Numbered from the stretch's first letter, positions 24,392 to 33,462 are shown. The stretch: DNA of 57,521 nucleotides from Rhodospirillales bacterium (GCA_014324045.1 JACOMY010000014.1:1-57521), one strand, 5' to 3'. The notes: a model not told the origin generated them from the letters alone. Numbers and translations are program-made.

Positions 24392-25744
24392 TCAAGCGAG
24401 GGTCTTGTCGCGTTGATCGTCCAGCGCTGGCAATTCTTCGGCCGCGGCTTCTTCGACGATGGTTGCCGGTAGCTGTTTCTGGGCTTTGGCGCCTAGCCCG
24501 CGCAGCTGTTCGGCCTGCTTGACCAAATTACCCTTGCCCGATGCGAGTTTGCCGAGGGCAGAGTCGTAGCTGCTGCGGGCTTGGTTCATGCGTTGACCCA
24601 GTTCCTCCATGTCTTTCACAAATCCGACAAACTTGTCATAGAGGAGCCCGCCGCGCTCGGCGATCTTCTCCACGTTCTGGGTGCGGCGATCAATGGTCCA
24701 GAGGTTGTGGATTGTCTTCAAGGCCACCATCAGGGTGGTTGGCGTTGTGAGCACAATGTTGTTGTGCAGTGCCTCGTCCATGAGGTCGCGGTTGGCCTGA
24801 AGGGCTGCCGATAGGGCCTCTTCGATGGGGAGGAATAGGATCACGAACTCCGGGCCCTGTCCGGCCAAGCTCTGATAGCCTTTGCCGCCTAGGCTGCGCA
24901 GGTGAGCGCGCAGGGAGTGGACGTGGTTTGTCAATGCTGTCTCACGCTCCGCCGCGCTTTCGGCATTGACGTAGAGCTCATAGGCCTTCAGAGAGACCTT
25001 GGAATCGACGATCACACGCTCACCGTTTGGCAGATGGACGATCACGTCGGGCCGGAAGCGTTGGCCGCTCTCGTCGCTGTGGCTGGTCTGCGTGCTGAAC
25101 TCCTGCCCTTCGCGCAAGCCGGAGCGCTCCAGCACATGAGACAGCACCATCTCGCCCCAAGCGCCTTGGGCCTGGCTCTTGCCTTTGAGGGCCCGCGTCA
25201 GGTTGCGGGTCTCTTGGTTCATTTCTGCCCCCAGGCCCGCCAGTTCCTTGATCTGCTGGCCTAGGCCGGCGCGCTCCTTGGCGTTCTCCCGCTGTGCGAG
25301 TTGCAGGCTCGACTGGAACTGGCCCATTTGATTGCGCAAAGGATTGAGCAGCCCGGTCATCTGGGTCTCGTTCTGCTTGATCAGTTGCTGGCCCTGCTGC
25401 GACAGCTGTTCTGCCGACAGCAGCTTGAACTCCTTGGTCAAGCGCTCTCGGGCGTCTTGCAGCAGCGCCAGCTTCTCATCGTTGTTGCGGGTCTGCTGTT
25501 TCTGCGCTTCCTGCAGCCGCGCCAGTTCGATCTCACGTTCGGCGAGGTTCTTTTCCAAGTCAGCTTGCTTGGCTGCTCCGGCCTCCGCCAGAGCGAGTCT
25601 GGTGGCCTGTTCGCCCACGCGCTCTGCGGTCTCCATAAGTTTCCGGTTGAGGTCGCGTGCACGATTCCAAAAGTAAACGGCCGCCAGCAGGGCGAAGACC
25701 AAAGCCAAGAGTAGTCCGGCCGACTCGCTGGAGAACGACTGCAT
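24392..25744 (-). CDS. rmuC: DNA recombination protein RmuC family
   Basis: A 450-residue RmuC homologue. The family has an N-terminal membrane anchor (here about residues 9-28, LLLALVFALLAAVYFW), a long coiled coil (about 35-170, rich in Glu, Gln and Leu) and a PD-(D/E)XK nuclease-like core (about 190-390) with GERVIVDSKVSLKAYELYV carrying the D...K signature. E. coli RmuC limits inversions at short inverted repeats. The start has AAGGAG 9 bases upstream. It lies behind def in the minus-strand cluster, 88 bp apart. Confidence 0.92.
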   Translation of the reverse strand: MQSFSSESAGLLLALVFALLAAVYFWNRARDLNRKLMETAERVGEQATRLALAEAGAAKQADLEKNLAEREIELARLQEAQKQQTRNNDEKLALLQDARERLTKEFKLLSAEQLSQQGQQLIKQNETQMTGLLNPLRNQMGQFQSSLQLAQRENAKERAGLGQQIKELAGLGAEMNQETRNLTRALKGKSQAQGAWGEMVLSHVLERSGLREGQEFSTQTSHSDESGQRFRPDVIVHLPNGERVIVDSKVSLKAYELYVNAESAAERETALTNHVHSLRAHLRSLGGKGYQSLAGQGPEFVILFLPIEEALSAALQANRDLMDEALHNNIVLTTPTTLMVALKTIHNLWTIDRRTQNVEKIAERGGLLYDKFVGFVKDMEELGQRMNQARSSYDSALGKLASGKGNLVKQAEQLRGLGAKAQKQLPATIVEEAAAEELPALDDQRDKTLA

Positions 25745-26095
25745 CTCAGTGTCTCCTTAAGGTACCTGTTTGCCGACCGTGTCCGAGCGAATCTGACCGC
25801 CTTCGACCGAGTCGTTGACCTTAGTTCCCGTGCAGCAGGCCGCGCTCCATGGTCCTGATCCCGATCTCTGTTCGGCTGATCGCATCCAACTTCTCATTGA
25901 GGTTGCGCAGGAGGAGCTTCACCCTAGCCCCGGATCGGTTAAATCGCCCGACGGTTTGAGTGCGGTCGAGGCTGTAACCACCATCGGGGAGAGGAGGATT
26001 TGAGCATATAGATAATCGCACGGCTGAGTGCGTTCTTGCGGAGCCTCGAACCACAAAACGGATAGGAGGACATTACGTCTCTTAATAAACCCGAT
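25745..26095. other. Gene-poor stretch upstream of rmuC
   Basis: A minus-strand frame at 25821-26054 (77 codons from a GTG) ends in a helical-looking segment, RVKLLLRNLNEKLDAISRTE, and might be a small gene, but it has no good ribosome-binding site and no recognised family. The rmuC promoter should lie in this region. Nothing else is supportable. Confidence 0.35.
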
Positions 26096-26377
26096 TCATT
26101 TGGTTGAGGAAGATTTAGCAACAGGAGTGGTAATCGTGTTCTTAGGTAACGCTTCTTCGCTAGCCCTCTGTTCTGCACTCTTCTGCAGGCGGATTGCTTG
26201 TACAAGCATGCGCTCGACCGTGCTGGATTTCGGTTCGGTCCAGGTACCGTCGATCTTGCGCTTGCCTTGAACGATTGCAAGCTCGCGCATGAGTTCAATC
26301 GTTGCCATGTCCATGGGATCGATAGCTCCTAAGCTCCTAGTTGAGAGGTTGCTTACTGCGATCAACATGCACTTCAA
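26096..26377 (-). CDS. Small hypothetical protein
   Basis: A possible 93-residue protein. A TTG at 26377 has AAAGGAAG just upstream; an ATG three codons later is the alternative. The middle part (MATIELMRELAIVQGKRK and STVERMLVQAIRLQKSAEQR) looks helical and charged, and the C-terminus is rich in Ser, Thr and Lys. I recognise no domain. Base composition is less GC-rich than the neighbours. It could be a real small cytoplasmic protein or a chance frame. Confidence 0.4.
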   Translation of the reverse strand: MKCMLIAVSNLSTRSLGAIDPMDMATIELMRELAIVQGKRKIDGTWTEPKSSTVERMLVQAIRLQKSAEQRASEEALPKNTITTPVAKSSSTK

Positions 26378-26546
26378 TCGCTTCCTTTAGCTATCCGCAC
26401 CCTTATGACGGTGCAATAGAAAATACCTACGATCAGCTTCTGCGTAACCTCGGCTGGCGCAGGGGTAAAGAAGGCAAGATGTGCTGAGTTGTCGCGTCAG
26501 GCAAGATTTGCGATTAAGAGACAGTCGCACTAGTGTGTGGTTGTTT
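26378..26546. other. AT-richer promoter region of the iron-binding protein gene
   Basis: No gene. This stretch is clearly more AT-rich than the rest of the window and leads into the dyad at 26547-26569 and the ribosome-binding site AAGGAGC. It most likely carries the fbpA promoter, but I cannot fix the -35 and -10 boxes with confidence. Confidence 0.4.
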
Positions 26547-26569
26547 TTGCGACTGAATGTCAGACGCAA
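26547..26569 (+). promoter_or_regulatory. Fur-like 23-bp dyad in front of the ferric-iron binding protein gene
   Basis: TTGCGACTGA, centre ATG and TCAGACGCAA form an inverted repeat: TTGCG.CTGA pairs with TCAG.CGCAA, with one mismatch per arm and three central bases. It lies 24 bases before the start codon at 26593. The TGA...TCA core with GC-rich outer arms resembles alphaproteobacterial Fur-type sites, and the downstream gene is an iron transporter. Iron-dependent repression is the likely role, but Fur, Irr or RirA cannot be told apart by eye. Confidence 0.6.
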
Positions 26570-26592
26570 TATCAACAAGGAGCACGTATGAA

Positions 26593-27621
26593 ATGACCGA
26601 CAGTAAGAAAATGTGCCTGGCAAGTGCCGCTTTGGTGGCCTTGATCGCTTTTTCCGGGCTGGCGACGGCTGAAGAGATGGTGAACGTCTACTCCTCGCGC
26701 CACTACGGCAACGACGATGCCCTCTTCGAAGGCTTCACCGAGAAGACCGGCATCAAGGTCAACCGTGTCGAAGGCAAGGGCGCCGCCTTGCTGGAACGCC
26801 TGAAGAATGAAGGCGAGGCCAGTCCGGCCGATGTCTTCATCACTGTCGATGCCGGCATGTTCTGGCGTGGCGAACAGGCCGGGATCTTCCAGCCGATCCA
26901 GTCAGACTATCTCTATGATCGCATTCCCGAGCACTTGCGCGATCCGGAAGGCGAGTGGTTCGGTTTCTCCAAGCGGGCCCGGGTCATTTACGTGGATCCG
27001 GCGGCGGTCGAGAATCCGCCAAGCCGCTACGAGGATCTGGCTAAGGAAGAGTACAGGGGCAAGATCTGCATCCGCTCCAGCTCCAACATCTACAATCTCT
27101 CGCTCATGTCCTCAATCATCGCGGCCGATGGCAAGGAAGTGGCGCAGGACTGGGCGAACGGTGTGGTCGCCAACATGGCACGCAACCCAACGGGGGGCGA
27201 CACCGATCAGATAAAGGCCGTCGGTGCCGGTATCTGTGAGATCTCGGTGGGCAACACCTATTACTTTGTGCGCCTAACGACCGGCGAGGATGCCGAGCTT
27301 AAGGCCATGACTGAACGCCTCGACATCATCTTCCCGAACCAGGACGACCGCGGCACCCACGTGAATGTATCCGGTGCGGGCGTGGTGAAGGGCGCCGAAA
27401 ACAAGGAGAATGCAATCAAGCTGTTGGAATACCTGGCCAGCGACGCGGCACAGGAGCACTTCGCCAACGGCAATAACGAGTATCCGGTGGTTCCGGGGGT
27501 TGCCGCGAATGCAGCTGTCGTTGCACTGGGTGCCTTCAAGGAAGACGAGTTGAGCGTCTCGATCCTGGGTGAGTTTCAGCCCGAGGCCGCCAAGATCATG
27601 GATCGCGCCGGCTGGAAGTAA
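26593..27621 (+). CDS. fbpA: Ferric iron ABC transporter, periplasmic iron-binding protein
   Basis: A 342-residue protein of the FbpA/FutA/AfuA family, which binds Fe3+ in the periplasm. I take the ATG at 26593 (MTDSKKMCLAS); AAGGAG lies 10 bases before it, and an ATG at 26588 runs straight into a stop. A signal peptide of about 25 residues ends at ATA-EE. The mature protein starts VNVYSSRHYGNDDALFEGF, and GNTYYF (about 222-227) carries the tyrosines that ligate iron in this family, with Tyr in YSSRHY as another candidate ligand. A terminator follows. The permease gene lies beyond it on the opposite strand. Confidence 0.92.
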   Translation: MTDSKKMCLASAALVALIAFSGLATAEEMVNVYSSRHYGNDDALFEGFTEKTGIKVNRVEGKGAALLERLKNEGEASPADVFITVDAGMFWRGEQAGIFQPIQSDYLYDRIPEHLRDPEGEWFGFSKRARVIYVDPAAVENPPSRYEDLAKEEYRGKICIRSSSNIYNLSLMSSIIAADGKEVAQDWANGVVANMARNPTGGDTDQIKAVGAGICEISVGNTYYFVRLTTGEDAELKAMTERLDIIFPNQDDRGTHVNVSGAGVVKGAENKENAIKLLEYLASDAAQEHFANGNNEYPVVPGVAANAAVVALGAFKEDELSVSILGEFQPEAAKIMDRAGWK

Positions 27622-27655
27622 CCTTGCCATACTGCCGGCATTTAGCCGGTTCGCA

Positions 27656-27694
27656 AGGGGGCGCTTCGGCTTAGAGCCGGGGCGCCCTCGTTCT
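27656..27694 (+). terminator. Terminator between fbpA and the convergent permease gene
   Basis: GGGCGCTTCGGCT, loop TAG, AGCCGGGGCGCCC form a 13-bp stem with two G-T pairs, followed by TTCTTTT. The hairpin sits between two convergent genes and probably stops transcription from fbpA. On the minus strand no comparable T run follows. Confidence 0.75.
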
Positions 27695-27726
27695 TTTCGT
27701 TCGCTCGGCGATTGTTGGGCGGGTGC

Positions 27727-29412
27727 TCAGACCCCAGGCCGGCCGCGCGCGATTGCACGCGATAACAGGATCACCGGTAGGATACCGACCGCAACGATGG
27801 TCAGGGACGGCAGCCCGGCATCGGCCAAGCGCTCGTCTGATGCCATGTTGTGGGCTTGGACCGCTAGGGTGTCGCGGTTGAAGGGGCGCAGCAAAAGGGT
27901 TGCCGGTAGCTCCTTCATCACGTCGACGAAGACCAGCAGGGCTGCGGTGGCAAGTCCGCTTTTCAACAGCGGGGCGTGGACGGTCGCGAGGATCGATGTC
28001 GGGCTGCGGCCTAGGGTACGGGCGGCCTCGTCTAGGCTGTAGCGGATCTTGGCGAGGCTGGCATCCAAGGTGTTCAGAGAGATCGATAGGAAACGGACTA
28101 GGTAGGCATAGACCAAGGCGACGATCGAGCCGCTGAGCAACAGGCCGTCGCTATAGCCGAAGAGATCCGTTAGAAGGCCGCTGAGCGCACGATCGAACAA
28201 GGTCAAGGGGATGATGGTGCCGACCGCGATCACGGTGCCGGGGATCGCGTATCCCATGCTGGCCAGTCTGGAGAGTTCGGCCAATAGGCGGTTGCCGCGT
28301 TGGCGCAGGCCGTAGGCCAAAAGCAACCCAATAGCGATGGCCAAGAGGGCTGTGATGGCACCCAGCGAAAAGGAATTCCAGGCCCAGACGAAGAAACGAG
28401 GAGCGACCGCACCCGAGCTTTGATCCAGCCACATCCAGAGTAGGATTACGGCCGGTAGTAGAAAACCAAGTGCGAGCGGGAGACCGCAAGCAAGCAGAGC
28501 GAGCAGCGCCCGGGCGCCGGTCAGTCGGAACTGTGGCAGTCCGCTATAGCGCCCGGTGGTGTGATGGAACTGCTTACGACTGCGACTCCAGCGCTCCAAG
28601 ATCAATAGGGCGAGGGCGGCGACCAGTAGCAGGACGGCCAGCTGCGCAGCTGCTATCTTGTCGCCGAAGCTGGTAAAGGCGCGGACGATTCCCGTGGTCA
28701 ATGTTTGCACCCCGAAGAAGGAGACTGTGCCGTAGTCGGCAAGAGTCTCCATCAGGGCCAGCGCGGTGCCGGCAGCGATGGCCGGGCGGGCCAGCGGCAA
28801 GGCCACCTCGAAGAAGAGGCTCCAGGGGCGATACCCCAAGGTCCGTCCGACCTCCAGCATGCAAACCGACTGCTGCAGGAAGGCAGCGCGCGCCAGCAAG
28901 TAGACGTAGGGATAGAGCACCAGTATTAGAAGCGCCGCGGCGCCGCTCAGCGAACGGATTTCCGGGAACCAATAGTCGCCGTAACGCCAACCTAAGGCTG
29001 CACGCAGCCAGATCTGCAGCGGCCCGGCGGCGTCGAGGAAATCGGTGTAGGCATAAGCCACGACGTAGCCCGGCACGGCCAGCGGCAATACCAAAGCCCA
29101 AGCGAAGACGCCTTGGCCGGGAAAGCGACAAAGTGTGGTCAGCCAGGCCGTGCCGCTGCCGATCACCGGCACCCCGATGCCGACGATTGCCATCAGCAGC
29201 AGCGAGTTGACGATGTAGTCGGAAAGCAGGGTTTGGCGTAGATGTGTCCAGCTGCCTTGGTCCGGCAACATTAGCTGGCCCAAAACGCTAACGATGGGCA
29301 GCAGCAGCACTAGAACTACCAAGGTAATCGGCCAGGTCAGCCCGCAGGCCCGCAAGCGCGGTTCGTCGTGCCTCTTTGCCTGTCGGTGCAGCAGCACTGC
29401 GGGATCAGTCAT
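27727..29412 (-). CDS. fbpB: Ferric iron ABC transporter, two-domain permease
   Basis: A permease of about 561 residues made of two BPD_transp_1 halves (about 12 transmembrane segments), the FbpB/SfuB architecture used for Fe3+ import. Each half carries an EAA-type loop: LEVGRTLGYRPWSLFFEVAL in the first, and LDEAARTLGRSPTSILATVH in the second. I take the ATG at 29412 (MTDPAVLLHRQ); an earlier in-frame TTG at 29466 is possible. It faces fbpA tail to tail rather than following it, and no matching ATPase gene is in the window. Confidence 0.88.
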   Translation of the reverse strand: MTDPAVLLHRQAKRHDEPRLRACGLTWPITLVVLVLLLPIVSVLGQLMLPDQGSWTHLRQTLLSDYIVNSLLLMAIVGIGVPVIGSGTAWLTTLCRFPGQGVFAWALVLPLAVPGYVVAYAYTDFLDAAGPLQIWLRAALGWRYGDYWFPEIRSLSGAAALLILVLYPYVYLLARAAFLQQSVCMLEVGRTLGYRPWSLFFEVALPLARPAIAAGTALALMETLADYGTVSFFGVQTLTTGIVRAFTSFGDKIAAAQLAVLLLVAALALLILERWSRSRKQFHHTTGRYSGLPQFRLTGARALLALLACGLPLALGFLLPAVILLWMWLDQSSGAVAPRFFVWAWNSFSLGAITALLAIAIGLLLAYGLRQRGNRLLAELSRLASMGYAIPGTVIAVGTIIPLTLFDRALSGLLTDLFGYSDGLLLSGSIVALVYAYLVRFLSISLNTLDASLAKIRYSLDEAARTLGRSPTSILATVHAPLLKSGLATAALLVFVDVMKELPATLLLRPFNRDTLAVQAHNMASDERLADAGLPSLTIVAVGILPVILLSRAIARGRPGV

Positions 29413-29541
29413 ACCCGGCGACCCCGATCCTGCAGGAAAAACATCTTTCTTACGCAAAAAGCACAAACTCCATCTTGCTGCCCGATCTGCTTTTCCGTAT
29501 GGCTCTCAGCACGTTAGACGAGGTGCTGCAGGGAGCCGTGG

Positions 29542-29958
29542 ATGACGTCAATTTTGTCGCCAGACTATAAGCCGACCGACAGCGAACCTTTCATGAGCCA
29601 GCGAATGAAGGACTATTTTTGTGACAAACTTCTGAGTTGGAAGCGGGAGCTCCTGGACGAGTCGACAGAGACGATCAATAATCTTCAGGCGAACAGCAGG
29701 TCGGAACCCGACCCGGCCGACCGTGCGTCATTGGAAACTGATCACGCATTAGAGCTACGCACTCGCGACCGCGAACGCAAGTTAATCGCAAAGATCGACG
29801 CAGCTTTGCAGCGGATCGAAGACGGGACTTACGGCTTCTGTGAAGAAACCGGGGAGCCGATCGCCATCAAGCGCTTGGAGGCCCGTCCGATTGCGACCCT
29901 TTCCATCGAGGCGCAGGAGCGTCACGAGCGTATGGAGCGAACCCAGCGAGACGACTGA
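29542..29958 (+). CDS. dksA: RNA polymerase-binding transcription factor DksA (zinc-finger-degenerate type)
   Basis: A 138-residue DksA, the secondary-channel factor that works with ppGpp on rRNA and amino-acid promoters. A GGGAG site precedes the ATG at 29542. The coiled coil covers about residues 30-95 with the acidic tip DPADRASLETD. The globular part GFCEETGEPIAIKRLEARPI keeps only one of the four zinc cysteines: the second is Thr and the C-terminal CxxC is lost (IATLSIEAQE). Such single-Cys DksA proteins occur in Alphaproteobacteria and are thought not to need zinc. It stands alone upstream of recA. Confidence 0.93.
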   Translation: MTSILSPDYKPTDSEPFMSQRMKDYFCDKLLSWKRELLDESTETINNLQANSRSEPDPADRASLETDHALELRTRDRERKLIAKIDAALQRIEDGTYGFCEETGEPIAIKRLEARPIATLSIEAQERHERMERTQRDD

Positions 29959-30293
29959 TCGTTCTTGGAGGGCCGACGGACATCTTGCTGCCGTGCTTGT
30001 TATAGGCATTCTCGGACCTATCGCAGCTAAGTGTCGTCCCAATGGGGGACGTCCGCGCGTGTGTGGTCGCTGCGACCAATTTGACCTGGATCGGGACTGG
30101 CCCGAGTCGAAGAACCCTTAGACGCGAAGCCTGCAATGTTGGCATGCATTCACTGCTCGTTCTTGTTTTGGGCTTAAAAATTGAGCACAAAGTAGGCTGC
30201 GATCCCTTGGTTGCCGCGGAGTTGCCGAATGTGGGATAGAGAGGGATACGCGCATGGAACAGACTAACCTAGTGTCTGGGGACGGGAGAGAAC
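29959..30293. other. Intergenic region before recA
   Basis: 335 bases without a gene. A perfect 7-bp palindrome around one base, TGGTCGC-T-GCGACCA, lies at 30064-30078, and GTCGTCCCAATGGGGGACG at about 30032-30050 can form a hairpin. I looked for the alphaproteobacterial LexA box GTTC-N7-GTTC before recA and did not find a clean copy; GTTCTTGTTTTGGGC near 30159 matches only half. Confidence 0.5.
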
Positions 30294-31325
30294 GTGGACA
30301 AGGATAAAGCGTTGCAGGCTGCCCTCGGTCAGATTGAGCGCGCCTTCGGCAAGGGCTCGATTATGAAGCTCGGTGCCGACAAGCAAGCGGTGGAAGCGGA
30401 GGTTGTCTCGACCGGTTCGTTGGGCCTGGACATCGCGCTCGGTATTGGCGGTCTGCCGAAGGGCCGAATCGTTGAGATCTACGGGCCGGAAAGCTCGGGC
30501 AAGACCACCTTGGCGCTGCACGTGGTGGCCGAGGCGCAAAAGAAGGGTGGCACCTGTGCCTTCGTGGATGCGGAGCATGCTCTGGACCCGGTCTATGCGC
30601 GCAAGCTAGGCGTTGACATCGACGAGTTGTTGATCTCGCAGCCTGATGCCGGCGAGCAAGCCTTGGAGATTGCCGATACACTGGTGCGATCCGGTGCGAT
30701 CGACGTCTTGGTGATCGATTCGGTGGCGGCACTAGTCCCGCGCGCGGAACTCGAAGGGGAGATGGGGGATTCGCTGCCTGGCTTGCAAGCGCGCCTCATG
30801 AGTCAGGCCTTGCGCAAGCTGACCGGCTCGATCTCGCGCTCCAACTGCTTGGTCATCTTCATCAACCAGATTCGTATGAAGATCGGCGTCATGTTCGGCA
30901 ATCCCGAGACCACCACCGGCGGCAATGCCTTGAAGTTCTACAGTTCGATTCGCCTGGACATCCGCCGGATCGGGGCGGTGAAGGATCGCGACAACGTGGT
31001 CGGCAATCAGACCCGCGTGAAGGTGGTCAAGAACAAGATGGCGCCGCCCTTCCGGCAGGTCGAGTTCGACATCACCTACGGCGAAGGCATTTCCAAGAAC
31101 GGAGAACTGCTAGACTTGGGCGTGACCGCAGGGATCGTCGAAAAATCCGGCTCTTGGTTCTCTTTCGACGGCCAGCGAATCGGTCAGGGTCGCGAAAACG
31201 CGAAGACCTTTTTGCGCGAGCATCCGGAAGTAGCTGACACCATCGACCGCAAGGTGCGAGAGAATGCCGGCCTGGTGGCCTCCGAGATGCTGGGCGGTCC
31301 GGAGCAGGATAAGGGCGATGGCTAA
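30294..31325 (+). CDS. recA: Recombinase RecA
   Basis: A 343-residue RecA, the strand-exchange ATPase that also triggers LexA self-cleavage. Translation starts at a GTG (30294) after a GGGGACGGGAGAG purine run. Walker [10 protein letters not shown] is at 64-72, Walker [11 protein letters not shown] at about 141-150, the L2 loop has [16 protein letters not shown], and the C-terminal domain ends acidic (GPEQDKGDG). Length is normal and there is no intein. A YjbR-family gene follows 80 bp later. Confidence 0.98.
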   Translation: MDKDKALQAALGQIERAFGKGSIMKLGADKQAVEAEVVSTGSLGLDIALGIGGLPKGRIVEIYGPESSGKTTLALHVVAEAQKKGGTCAFVDAEHALDPVYARKLGVDIDELLISQPDAGEQALEIADTLVRSGAIDVLVIDSVAALVPRAELEGEMGDSLPGLQARLMSQALRKLTGSISRSNCLVIFINQIRMKIGVMFGNPETTTGGNALKFYSSIRLDIRRIGAVKDRDNVVGNQTRVKVVKNKMAPPFRQVEFDITYGEGISKNGELLDLGVTAGIVEKSGSWFSFDGQRIGQGRENAKTFLREHPEVADTIDRKVRENAGLVASEMLGGPEQDKGDG

Positions 31326-31405
31326 GACCGGCCGTCGTTAGGGCCTGGCTTGTTCGTTTGGGGCTGTTCGGCAAGGCCGGGCCAATCGCCTGGCAAAGAG
31401 CGGGT

Positions 31406-31783
31406 ATGACCTACGAGGAGTACAACAGCTTTTGCGGGGTTTTGCCTGCCACCAACCATGTGGTGCAGTGGGGCGGATCGCATGTTTGGAAGGTCGGCAG
31501 CAAGATCTTCGCCATCGCCGGCTGGGACGATGGCGCTGAGCTGCGTGTTACATTCAAGACCTCCAAGATTGCCTTCGAGATTCTAAGCAAGCAGCCGGGT
31601 TTGCGCCCGGCACCCTATTTAGCCTCGCGCGGCATGAGCTGGATCCAGCACTATGCCCAGCCGGGCTTGGACGACGAATCGTTGAAGGTATATCTGCGCG
31701 AATCGCACCGCTTGGTCTCGCTCGGTCTGACGAAGAAGCGGCAGCGCGAGCTAGGCCTGAACCAAGAGTTGCAGAAGGGATAG
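31406..31783 (+). CDS. MmcQ/YjbR family DNA-binding protein
   Basis: A protein of 125 residues from the ATG at 31406 (MTYEEYNSFCGVLPATNHVV). The family has a CyaY-like fold and is thought to bind DNA; its biological role is not established. Typical features are VQWGGSHVWKVGSKIFAI near residues 20-40, the KPG-like turn, and the C-terminal SHRLVSLGLTKKRQRELGL. The frame is open further upstream, but the family N-terminus begins here. It lies between recA and der on the same strand. Confidence 0.85.
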   Translation: MTYEEYNSFCGVLPATNHVVQWGGSHVWKVGSKIFAIAGWDDGAELRVTFKTSKIAFEILSKQPGLRPAPYLASRGMSWIQHYAQPGLDDESLKVYLRESHRLVSLGLTKKRQRELGLNQELQKG

Positions 31784-32058
31784 CGCCTTATTCCAGAGGG
31801 TAGGGAGGCCCCGCCCAGGCTTCTCCGGCGTTGATCGTGTCTTTGCCCGAAGCAGTCTCGCTTCTTCATTGTGGGGTGGGCCCCCTAGATTCGATGTCCT
31901 GCGGCGTAGGGGATGCGGCTTTGTGGCGTTGCATCAGTCTGCGATGTCCTGCTTTAACCCGCTGTTTGGGCCTAGTCTCGCTGTACGGTATCTTCGAACC
32001 GGCCGCTGAGAGGGGGCGCCGTTATCGCGGGCTTGGAGGCTGCGGTTCGGCAGCTTAG
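31784..32058. other. Intergenic region before der
   Basis: 275 bases with no supportable gene and no clear hairpin with a T run. It should contain a promoter for der and the downstream cyclase, but I cannot place one. Confidence 0.4.
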
Positions 32059-33462
32059 ATGAAGGGCATGCCGTTCTCTTTCGCCATCGTCGGGCGCCCC
32101 AATGTAGGCAAGTCGACCCTCTATAATCGCCTGACCGGCCGCCGGACGGCTTTGGTCGACGATCAGCCCGGAGTGACCCGGGATCGACGCAGCGGTGAGG
32201 CCGAACTCTACGACCTTTCCTTCCATGTAGTCGATACTGCAGGATTGGAAGAGGCACCGCCGGATAGCTTGGCCGGACGCATGCGCATGCAGTCGGAGCA
32301 GGCCGTTCTAGAAGCCGATCTGGTGCTTTTCGTGGTCGATGCGCGGGCGGGGTTGCTACCGGCCGATGAGAGCTTCGCAGCTTGGCTGCGTCGTTGTGGA
32401 AAACCGGTGATTCTCTTGGCCAACAAGTGCGAAGGCCGTGAGGCTGAGGCGCTGACCAGCGAGGCCTATCGCCTGGGTCTTGGGGAACCCGTCCCCTTTT
32501 CAGCCGAGCATGGTTTGGGCCTGGGCGATCTCCATGAAGCATTGGTGAAGCAGCTGGCGAGCCCGGATGCATCGGCAGCGCTGGTGCTTGAGAGCGCCGA
32601 TAGCGATGTGTCTGCAGACGCAGAGACGGAAGATTCTGACAAATGCGGTCCGCTGCAGATGGTGGTGATAGGCCGCCCCAACGTTGGCAAATCGACCTTG
32701 GTTAACCATCTGATCGGCGAGGAGCGTTTGCTGACCGGGCCGGAGGCCGGTATCACCCGCGACTCCATTGCCCTGGACTGGAACCATGGTGGGCAAGCCA
32801 TTCGCCTGATCGACACGGCTGGATTGCGCCGACCTGGCAAGATCAAGGACGAACTGGAACGTCTGGCCGGTGCCGACACTCGCCGCTCGCTGCGCTATGC
32901 CCATGTGGCGGTCTTGGTGATCGATGCAAAGCAACCGCTTGAACGCCAGGATCTGGCGATTGCCGAAAGCGTCATCGAAGAGGGGCGGGGTTTGGTCTTG
33001 GCAGTCAACAAGTGGGACCTGGTCGAGGAGCCTCGCGTGGCCCTTGAGGAGATGCATCGGCGGATCGAGCAGAGCCTACCCAGGGTGCGGGGACTGCCGA
33101 TTGTGACGCTCTCTGCCATGACCGGGCGCAACGTCGATCGCCTGCTGCCGGCAGTGGTCAAGCTTTACAAGGCCTGGAATCGGCGCCTGCCGACCGCCCA
33201 GCTGAATCGTTTTTTGGCTGAGGCCGTAGCGCGTCATCCGCCGTCTGCGCCCAAGGGGCGGCGCATTCGCTTGAAGTACATGACTCAGGCCAAGGGTCGC
33301 CCGCCGACCTTCGTCCTCTTCGCCAGCCGGAGCGATGCTCTCCCCGAGAGCTACATGCGCTATCTGGAGAATGAATTGCGGGCAGCCTTCGATCTCTATG
33401 GTCCGCCGTTGCGTCTACGTCTGCGCGCCGGCCGCAATCCCTATGCGGAGAAGGAGCGGTGA
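32059..33462 (+). CDS. der: Ribosome biogenesis GTPase Der (EngA)
   Basis: A 467-residue Der with two tandem GTPase domains and a C-terminal KH-like domain, required for 50S subunit maturation. The first domain has GRPNVGKST, DQPGVTRDR, DTAGLE and NKCE. The second has GRPNVGKST at about 204-212, GPEAGITRDS, DTAGLRR and NKWD. An acidic linker rich in Ser, Asp and Glu (about 180-198) separates them. The start could be 32059 or the ATG at 32068 (MPFSFAIVGRP). The stop overlaps the next gene's GTG. Confidence 0.96.
   Translation: MKGMPFSFAIVGRPNVGKSTLYNRLTGRRTALVDDQPGVTRDRRSGEAELYDLSFHVVDTAGLEEAPPDSLAGRMRMQSEQAVLEADLVLFVVDARAGLLPADESFAAWLRRCGKPVILLANKCEGREAEALTSEAYRLGLGEPVPFSAEHGLGLGDLHEALVKQLASPDASAALVLESADSDVSADAETEDSDKCGPLQMVVIGRPNVGKSTLVNHLIGEERLLTGPEAGITRDSIALDWNHGGQAIRLIDTAGLRRPGKIKDELERLAGADTRRSLRYAHVAVLVIDAKQPLERQDLAIAESVIEEGRGLVLAVNKWDLVEEPRVALEEMHRRIEQSLPRVRGLPIVTLSAMTGRNVDRLLPAVVKLYKAWNRRLPTAQLNRFLAEAVARHPPSAPKGRRIRLKYMTQAKGRPPTFVLFASRSDALPESYMRYLENELRAAFDLYGPPLRLRLRAGRNPYAEKER

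Noticed and set aside
30150..30180. Candidate LexA box GTTCTTGTTTTGGGC before recA
   Set aside because: Only the first half matches GTTC-N7-GTTC; the second half is GGGC.
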